A program made the translations under genes and the position numbers. Below are positions 7,096 to 11,065 of a DNA stretch of 11,065 bases, piece by piece. Source of the stretch: JACDAE01 sp034438015 (GTDB lineage Bacteria > Chloroflexota > Ktedonobacteria > Ktedonobacterales > Ktedonobacteraceae). The notes below the pieces were generated by a model. That model was not told the DNA's origin. It did no database searches and was given only the letters and a program-made list of their open reading frames with translations. Location of the stretch: positions 1 to 11,065 of the forward strand of contig DAOTTD010000348.1 of NCBI GenBank assembly GCA_034438015.1. The letters run 5' to 3'. Every line of letters begins with the position of its first letter. Positions within the stretch are counted from its first letter, which is position 1.

Positions 7096-7803
7096 GGGGT
7101 TCTTTCCCGTAAATGGGGGTTTGCCAGTCAGCATCTCAAAGAGAATCGTTCCCAGAGAATAAATATCTGAACGCGCATCTTCCAACTGCCCCTGTACCAC
7201 CTCGGGAGCAACATATTCTGCGGACGTCAGGAGTGTGCCAACGATACTCAACAGGTGTCCATACGATCTTTCGTCTGCCCCGATACCACGCATTTGCAGG
7301 ATCGTTTTGAGGCCAAAACCTGCTACAAGCATCTGGCTCTGGTTGCTCAATACAATATTTGAGGGCTTTAACGTCCCATGAACAAGACCCCCTTCATGAG
7401 CGTATGCCAGCCCTGCCACAACCTGCTGCAACACATCGAGAACCTCTACATGGTGCAGCCGTCCGCGATGTTTCAAGAGATCGGCGAGTGAGCCACCGGC
7501 CATATAGGGAGTGACCAGATAAGGATCCCCCAGGTACTCTCCATACTCATAAACAGGCAAGATACGCGGATGCCGAAGAGCAATGAGTCTGGCCGCCTCT
7601 TTCCGAAAACGTTGGTGAAAACGCTGATGGCTCTCGGGCGGGAACTGTTCTGGGACAATAAAGGTTGTCAGCGCAACAGGATTCTTATGTGCGGGATGTC
7701 GGGCAAGAAAGACTGCATTGACGCGTCCACGCCCGAGCGACCGTTCTACCCGGTACATGCCTATGTTCTGTCCAACCAACTGATCAACCGATGCTCGTTG
7801 CAT
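6961..7803 (-). CDS. Pseudokinase half of the pseudokinase-Rieske fusion (reads out of frame after residue 236)
   Basis: A Hanks-type kinase fold in the N-terminal part of a larger gene. GAGAGG precedes the ATG at 7803. Kinase landmarks are all recognisable but altered. The glycine loop is LGRGRVNAV (24-32), with the third glycine replaced. VAIK is VALT (43-46), losing the ATP-anchoring lysine. HRD is HGT (142-144) in HGTLKPSN, losing the catalytic Asp. DFG is GFG (162-164), losing the metal-binding Asp. The alpha-C glutamate (Glu69), APE (199-201) and the SDIYSLG helix (212-218) remain. Phosphotransfer is therefore very unlikely; a binding or scaffold role is inferred. After Pro236 the frame goes wrong: the last 44 residues of this reading are not kinase-like, while the next frame gives a perfect C-lobe. 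The biological product is the fusion with the Rieske segment. Confidence 0.88.
   Translation of the reverse strand: MQRASVDQLVGQNIGMYRVERSLGRGRVNAVFLARHPAHKNPVALTTFIVPEQFPPESHQRFHQRFRKEAARLIALRHPRILPVYEYGEYLGDPYLVTPYMAGGSLADLLKHRGRLHHVEVLDVLQQVVAGLAYAHEGGLVHGTLKPSNIVLSNQSQMLVAGFGLKTILQMRGIGADERSYGHLLSIVGTLLTSAEYVAPEVVQGQLEDARSDIYSLGTILFEMLTGKPPFTGKNPLRLPGSTYSNEYHRYVHSALIFLWLSPPLSTRRLTAIPHVVFST
7096..7099 (-). other. Frameshift site in a C4 run (minus strand)
   Basis: On the minus strand the reading GGA AAG AAC CCC TTG AGA leaves the kinase frame, whereas one extra C (AAC CCC CTT GAG ATT) gives the expected C-lobe and continues to the Rieske stop. The total span 7803-6017 is 1787 bases, one short of a multiple of three. 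A sequencing or assembly error, a recent one-base deletion, or a -1 slip on the C run are all possible. The intact downstream domain argues against an old pseudogene. Confidence 0.85.
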
Positions 7804-8385
7804 ACAGACCTCTCTATCTCATCTACTACTCACTGTGTATGAGATGCACGTGTCAGGAATGAAACGCGACCCGGCACATACAATGTGTATATGTATCACG
7901 ATATCCTGACGGTGTTTTAACAAACATCTCCATTCGTGTTACCGAGTATAATAGTACTATAGATGGTCGTAGGAGCTGCCAGATATGGTTATAACGTAGT
8001 AAGAAGGTACTGAGTGTTGTAAAGACTCACAGTGAGATTTCCTCACTTCACACCGTAGCTATCTACGGTATAAACTCTTTCCACCTTTGTGTTTCCACAA
8101 AAAAATAACAATATAGCGATAAAGGTAAAAAGATGTATAAAAAGAAGTAAATTATTTAATATGTATATGACTATTTGATCATCATTTTGATATCGTAGTA
8201 TACTGATAGTAGGTATTGATGCTAAAGATGTGCAAGTTAAGAGGAGTGAGTGTAACGTACCATTTTCTGTTGCAAGTGCTCGTACCCCCTGGCTCAGAGA
8301 AGCGCCTTTCACTCCATTTGCATAGCTATGGCAGAGTGCTGAAGAAAAAAGTTTCTCTATTACCAAAGAAGAAAGGATACTCAAG
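7804..8385. other. AT-rich divergent intergenic region
   Basis: This 582-base stretch separates the divergent pseudokinase-Rieske and lanthipeptide genes and contains no gene I can support. Visible elements: a TACA-N3-TGTA dyad (7879-7889), a consensus-like TATAAT (7947-7952) immediately followed by the perfect palindrome ATAGTACTAT (7951-7960), and a second candidate promoter at 8175-8204. A minus-strand open frame runs through part of it but is low-complexity and antisense to the lanthipeptide gene, so I leave it out. Confidence 0.6.
8175..8204 (+). promoter_or_regulatory. Candidate sigma-70-like promoter for the lanthipeptide gene
   Basis: TTGATC (8175-8180) and TATACT (8199-8204) are separated by 18 bases, four and five matches to consensus respectively, in an AT-rich setting. 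Transcription would start near 8211, leaving an untranslated leader of about 175 bases before the ATG at 8386. The alternative is the TATAAT at 7947, which lacks a matching -35. Confidence 0.35.
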
Positions 8386-8691
8386 ATGAACCTTGATATT
8401 GTACGTGTCTGGAAAAACGAAATAGATCGCTCGGAGCTCAGCAGAGAACAACTCGCTCTACTGCCAGAGAATCCCGTTGGTGAGTTTGAACTCACCAACG
8501 CTGATCTGGAAATGGTCCAGGGGGGACAGACACCTGTGACCTGTGTTGCTGCGGGCTGTTATGCTGGAAACAATTCCTGGTACTCCGGAAACAGTGGCAA
8601 CTATAACTATGGAGGGGGCACAGTGGTCAACGTTGTTATGGTGACCGCTCCAGTACTGGCTAACAGCAACTGCCCTTACACGAACTATTAA
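8386..8691 (+). CDS. Mersacidin/lichenicidin-type (class II) lanthipeptide precursor
   Basis: A 101-residue precursor. The leader (1-47) has the hallmarks of type II leaders of this family: MNLDIVRVWK at the start, SREQLALLPENPVGEFEL in the middle, and LEMVQGG ending in the Gly46-Gly47 cleavage site used by a LanT peptidase domain. The core (48-101, 54 residues) has Cys53, Cys58 and Cys96, with dehydratable Thr and Ser at 49, 52, 64, 67, 70, 79, 87, 94 and 99, so up to three thioether rings are possible. It is long and rich in Gly, Asn and Tyr (NYNYGGG), unlike compact antibacterial lantibiotics. GAAAGGA precedes the ATG. No LanM, LanT or immunity gene lies in the window, so it must be processed in trans or belong to a cluster elsewhere. 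The final product's activity is unknown. Confidence 0.87.
   Translation: MNLDIVRVWKNEIDRSELSREQLALLPENPVGEFELTNADLEMVQGGQTPVTCVAAGCYAGNNSWYSGNSGNYNYGGGTVVNVVMVTAPVLANSNCPYTNY
8475..8500. repeat. Perfect 26-nt inverted repeat inside the lanthipeptide leader sequence
   Basis: CGTTGGTGAGTT (8475-8486) and AACTCACCAACG (8489-8500) are exact reverse complements separated by TG. In RNA this gives an 11-bp stem with a TTGA tetraloop. It lies in codons for residues Pro30 to Ala39 of the leader (PVGEFELTNA), just before the GG site. It is far stronger than expected by chance in a 300-base gene. Confidence 0.85.
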
Positions 8692-8755
8692 ACACTCCAG
8701 GAGTGGTGTTAAAGAGAACATTTCCTTGTTTCCCATTCTACCTCAAATGTAAACG

Positions 8756-8807
8756 GCTACAGGTGGAATGTCAAGGGAGGCTATCCCCTGGCATTCCATC
8801 CTGTAGC
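8756..8807 (+). terminator. Long stem-loop terminator downstream of the lanthipeptide gene
   Basis: GCTACAGG (8756-8763) pairs with CCTGTAGC (8800-8807), GGAATG (8765-8770) with CATTCC (8792-8797), and TCAAGGG with CCCCTGG closer to the loop, giving roughly 20 base pairs around a 7-nt loop (8778-8784). The 3' side continues TGCTTCTTATT, moderately U-rich. It lies 65 bases after the stop. It probably terminates transcription and protects the message. A smaller dyad overlaps the sequence just after the stop codon (8689-8712). Confidence 0.7.
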
Positions 8808-8859
8808 TGCTTCTTATTGGCGCTTAACTTGAACTCTGAATAGGACTCATCTCACCAGA

Positions 8860-8901
8860 CGAGGCGGGGTAGCAAAGACTTCCTCTGCCTCGGAGTTTGC
8901 T
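8860..8901. repeat. Two overlapping, mutually exclusive dyads
   Basis: CGAGGC (8860-8865) can pair with GCCTCG (8887-8892), and AGCAAA (8871-8876) with TTTGCT (8896-8901). The arms interleave, so only one can form at a time. They lie between the lanthipeptide terminator and the 3' end of the M56 gene. They may form a weak terminator for the minus-strand operon, but neither is followed by a U-run on that strand. The rest of 8808-8970 shows nothing further. Confidence 0.35.
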
Positions 8902-8970
8902 TTATCACAAGATAGTTTCAGCTCTGATGATGGAGTACGATCCGGTGTAAGTCATTCGCTGATCAATCTC

Positions 8971-9954
8971 TCAAAAGTGCTTCCCGAGCAGTGCAAGGGG
9001 AGTGCATCCTCTCAATGCCAGGATGATGAGAAGGTTCCCTCCTTGTACGAGCAGAGATGCAACGAATGCCGACAAGCTCATACCCAGATTCACCACGCCT
9101 ACGCTCTGGTTGTCTACCATTGAATCATCAAAGGCGAGTAATCGTTCGATCCGACGATGAAGTGCACCTCCCACTTCAATAAGAGGCTGGGCGAGACTCC
9201 ATTTTGAAAGCCATGATCCCTCAACTGCATGCAACCACACTTTTGTCAGTGCGCTGGCGAGAGCAAGAGGTCGCTGCGTGACTCCGACAGCCACTTCATC
9301 GCACACCAGTTCTTTTTCCTGCTGAAGCTGCTGGTAGACAGCTCTACTGGCCGGCATGTAGAAAAAAGCGTCACGAAGGAGCGTTGCTAGAAAGATGACC
9401 AGGTAATCCCGCCGCGCCACATGCTCAAGTTCGTGAGCCAACGCTGCTTCCAGTTCGCGCTGGTCAAGGTGCTTGAGCATCCAGGTTGAAAGCAGCACTG
9501 TCGGTCGAAAGATGCCAGAAGTCAGTGCAAGGGGGCGATCATACATGCAAATAAGCACATGAGGCGTTGTTGTCCGTAATCGTTGTGCCAGGATATGAAC
9601 GGCTCTCTGAAGTGCCAGGCTGGCTGGTATTCCTCTTTGAGAAACGACGCGTCTCATAAGGAACAACCGAACAACTCCCAGGCAGAGCGCACCAAGAGCA
9701 ATTCCTGTCATCACGAAAGGAAGAACAACCCCAAATATGACATCCCAGGGAGCGATACCAACGAGGAAAAAGCGTCTGCTAAAATGATGCAATCCTCCAA
9801 CTCCTAGCCCAAGAGTGACTACTGGCATGGTCAGGACAAAGAACTGCACCATCCGCCGCTGTGACCAGTTACGAATATGACGGAGGATTCTGAGCAAAAC
9901 AGAACCGCCAGAGAGCACGAGCAGAATACTTGAAGAGACGAGTACCGTGTGCAC
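8971..9954 (-). CDS. M56 family membrane metalloprotease (BlaR1-like, no sensor domain)
   Basis: A 327-residue membrane protease of the BlaR1/MecR1 M56 peptidase family. Hydrophobic segments at about 3-22, 36-54, 67-95, 183-198 and 287-315 flank a cytoplasmic zinc protease domain with HELEH (174-178) and ELVCDE (215-220), the third zinc ligand region. True BlaR1 has a penicillin-binding sensor domain after the last helix; here the protein ends 12 residues after it, so there is no beta-lactam sensor. The start is GTG 9954, overlapping the TAG of the upstream repressor gene by one base, with GGAGGA just before it, so the two are translationally coupled. The family role is to cleave its partner repressor in response to an envelope signal; the signal here is unknown. 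Confidence 0.9.
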   Translation of the reverse strand: MHTVLVSSSILLVLSGGSVLLRILRHIRNWSQRRMVQFFVLTMPVVTLGLGVGGLHHFSRRFFLVGIAPWDVIFGVVLPFVMTGIALGALCLGVVRLFLMRRVVSQRGIPASLALQRAVHILAQRLRTTTPHVLICMYDRPLALTSGIFRPTVLLSTWMLKHLDQRELEAALAHELEHVARRDYLVIFLATLLRDAFFYMPASRAVYQQLQQEKELVCDEVAVGVTQRPLALASALTKVWLHAVEGSWLSKWSLAQPLIEVGGALHRRIERLLAFDDSMVDNQSVGVVNLGMSLSAFVASLLVQGGNLLIILALRGCTPLALLGKHF

Positions 9955-10397
9955 TACCTGTCTTCCTCCTCCTTCTGTCTCTGATTGATTTCTTCGAGCA
10001 AGCGACGTGCGTGTGCAGCAGCCTGGCGATCTGGCAATGCATTGATGGCTTGGAGGGTGGCGCCAGAGAAATCAACAAAGAGATCTTCAAGAATACGACC
10101 GACGAACTGCGAGACGAACTCTTGTTGAGTGCAACTTGGATAATAGATGTATGCCATATCTTTTTTCTCCACGCGAAGCAACTTCTTCTTTGCGAGCCGT
10201 GTCATCGTATTCATGATACTCGTATAGGCGAGCCGCCGCCGCTCGTAGAGGACTTCGAAGATATCACGAACGGTCGTCCCCTGATTCGGTGGGCGTGCCC
10301 AGATCAGCTCCATGATTTCGGCTTCCAGATCACCGAGAACCTTGCGAATGCCCGGACGGTCAGGCCGAAAGGTGCTAATATCCGGTTCAACGTCCAT
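9954..10397 (-). CDS. blaI: BlaI/MecI/CopY-family transcriptional repressor
   Basis: A 147-residue winged-helix repressor. LGDLEAEIMELIW (21-33), TTVRDIFEVL (41-50), LAYTSIMNTMTRLAKK (56-71) and the wing LLRVEKKDMAYIYYP (73-87) match the DNA-binding half of BlaI/MecI/CopY proteins. The helical C-terminal half (about 90-125) should mediate dimerisation, and the charged tail is likely disordered. GAGGAG precedes the ATG at an 8-base gap. It is first in a two-gene operon with the M56 protease, the standard arrangement in which the protease inactivates the repressor. It probably represses its own operon. CopY homology and the nearby copper operon raise the thought of copper control, but no CopY box is visible there and the M56 partner argues for the BlaI branch. 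Confidence 0.9.
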   Translation of the reverse strand: MDVEPDISTFRPDRPGIRKVLGDLEAEIMELIWARPPNQGTTVRDIFEVLYERRRLAYTSIMNTMTRLAKKKLLRVEKKDMAYIYYPSCTQQEFVSQFVGRILEDLFVDFSGATLQAINALPDRQAAAHARRLLEEINQRQKEEEDR

Positions 10398-10522
10398 CTT
10401 TCAACTCCTCATTTTGCTCGGGACACTCTCTGTTCAGCAGGCTATCGCCATAAATCGGGCTCCCCATCTCTCTTGAGAAGCTTTGTTCGCTCATCCTGCT
10501 CCACAACCAGTCAAACATAGGT

Positions 10523-10580
10523 CTAGTGTATCATATATGGCCCCTCTGGCAAAGGTATTACTAGTGGTCATACTATTATA
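10523..10580 (-). promoter_or_regulatory. Probable promoter/operator region of the blaI-M56 operon
   Basis: On the minus strand a TATAAT (10580-10575) in the context TATAATAGTA is followed downstream by two copies of CACTAG (plus-strand CTAGTG at 10561-10566 and 10523-10528, 38 bases apart), each followed on the plus strand by a TCATA motif. Position, repetition and partial dyad character suit autoregulatory BlaI-type operators. No good -35 is visible. The remaining parts of 10398-10668 show no gene or clear terminator. Confidence 0.3.
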
Positions 10581-10668
10581 AGGCGTACTCCCTTGAGTCT
10601 TGCCCAGGAGATGCGGAAGATCCAATGAGACACCGCCGTTAATACAGCATGTCACATCGTCTCGAAGG

Positions 10669-11065
10669 TCACCGAACGAGCCATACGACGGCTGCGACGA
10701 GCACAAGGGTAGCCAGGGCCGCGGTGATCAGCCCACCCAGTCTCGTCTTGCGCGGCTCGGTGCGCAGACGCAGAAGACCTTGTCGCCCCAGGGTGTAGGC
10801 CGCCAGCGCCGCCACGAAGAAGGCACCGTTTGCTGGCCCGTGACCCAGGACCGCCACCAGCACTCCCAACCCCAGGCTCAAGGCGAGCAGCGACTCCAGC
10901 AGTTGTGTGGGGATACGGCGTGCTCCCACGCGTTGATCGGAGGACCACACTCCAAAGCTTGACGCCGTCGGCGGCCCTCCACAGCAGCCGGCGAAGAAGC
11001 ATCCCACACGACCCACTGCCATGGCGACCAACAGACCTGGAGCCGTCACGTCGAGAAAGACTCCG
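10669..11065 (-). CDS. Lgt-like (prolipoprotein diacylglyceryl transferase family) membrane protein, 5' end beyond window
   Basis: Only the C-terminal 132 residues are visible; the frame stays open to the right edge, so the GTG at 11049 is probably an internal valine. The signature GRVGCFFAGCCGGPPT, followed by RRIPTQLLESLLAL, matches the central region of Lgt-family proteins, and three more hydrophobic segments follow. Lgt transfers a diacylglyceryl group to the lipobox cysteine of prolipoproteins. Here the asparagine of the canonical GR-x-GN-F motif is a cysteine and two further cysteines follow, the pattern of a divergent Lgt-like branch whose activity is uncertain. The sequence is clearly more GC-rich than 7800-10600. 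It points the same way as blaI but is separated by about 270 bases, so it is probably an independent unit. Confidence 0.8.
   Translation of the reverse strand, partial: GVFLDVTAPGLLVAMAVGRVGCFFAGCCGGPPTASSFGVWSSDQRVGARRIPTQLLESLLALSLGLGVLVAVLGHGPANGAFFVAALAAYTLGRQGLLRLRTEPRKTRLGGLITAALATLVLVAAVVWLVR

Noticed and set aside
6961..7803. Active serine/threonine kinase with a C-terminal tail ending at 6961
   Set aside because: All three catalytic signature residues are missing, and the last 44 residues are an out-of-frame translation of the true C-lobe.
7879..7889. TACA-N3-TGTA dyad as a BlaI/CopY box
   Set aside because: Known boxes of this family have a 2-bp spacer (TACAnnTGTA); the 3-bp spacing and lack of a second copy make it unconvincing.
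8043..8498. Minus-strand open frame of 151 codons across the lanthipeptide 5' region
   Set aside because: It overlaps the well-supported precursor gene in antisense. Its composition is Ser/Leu/Ile-rich as expected from AT-rich DNA, and it has no recognisable domain.
10652..11002. Overlapping minus-strand open frame inside the Lgt-like gene
   Set aside because: It is Arg/Gly/Ser-rich out-of-frame translation of GC-rich DNA; the other frame carries the Lgt signature and membrane helices.
1..11065. tRNA, rRNA, CRISPR array, transposase or attachment site
   Set aside because: I looked for cloverleaf-like segments, regularly spaced repeats, transposase motifs and terminal inverted repeats and saw none that I could support.

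Overview
The window looks like a chromosomal accessory region of a Gram-positive-like, signalling-rich bacterium. My best guess is a Ktedonobacteria-type Chloroflexota. The pointers are a Hanks-type (pseudo)kinase fused to another domain, a mersacidin/lichenicidin-type lanthipeptide precursor, a BlaI/M56 pair and strong Shine-Dalgarno sites. This placement is inference; no rRNA or other marker gene is present.

Layout. (1) 237-4257, plus strand: a tightly packed copper operon. It encodes a CopA-type P1B ATPase with a YHS domain and two HMA domains, a membrane-anchored cupredoxin (ATGA overlap), a Met/His-rich DUF2933-type membrane protein, and an integral-membrane methyltransferase of the isoprenylcysteine/PEMT type (second ATGA overlap). 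(2) 4507-5832, plus strand: a class I SAM methyltransferase, a 46-codon remnant of the C-terminus of a GH15 glucoamylase/trehalase-like gene, a 42-residue single-span membrane microprotein, and a 53-residue stand-alone YHS protein that echoes the YHS domain of CopA. (3) 6017-7803, minus strand: one gene broken by a one-base frame change. It encodes a pseudokinase that has lost all three catalytic signature residues, a proline-rich linker, a Tat-like membrane anchor and an extracytoplasmic Rieske [2Fe-2S] domain. (4) 8386-8691, plus strand: a lanthipeptide precursor with a classic type II leader ending in GG and an unusually long Gly/Asn/Tyr-rich core. It has a perfect 26-nt inverted repeat inside the leader-coding DNA and a strong stem-loop downstream. 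No modification enzyme or transporter lies in the window. (5) 8971-10397, minus strand: a BlaI-type repressor and an M56 (BlaR1-like) membrane metalloprotease, translationally coupled. (6) 10669-11065, minus strand: the 3' part of an Lgt-like membrane protein, visibly more GC-rich than its neighbours and running off the right edge.

How the parts fit. The copper operon is a coherent detoxification set: cytoplasmic copper capture by YHS and HMA, export by CopA, and extracytoplasmic binding by the cupredoxin and possibly the DUF2933 protein. The BlaI/M56 pair is a self-contained sensor-repressor module whose targets are not visible. The most unusual object is the pseudokinase-Rieske fusion, which joins a non-catalytic cytoplasmic kinase fold to an outward-facing redox centre. 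It sits divergently from an orphan lanthipeptide precursor.
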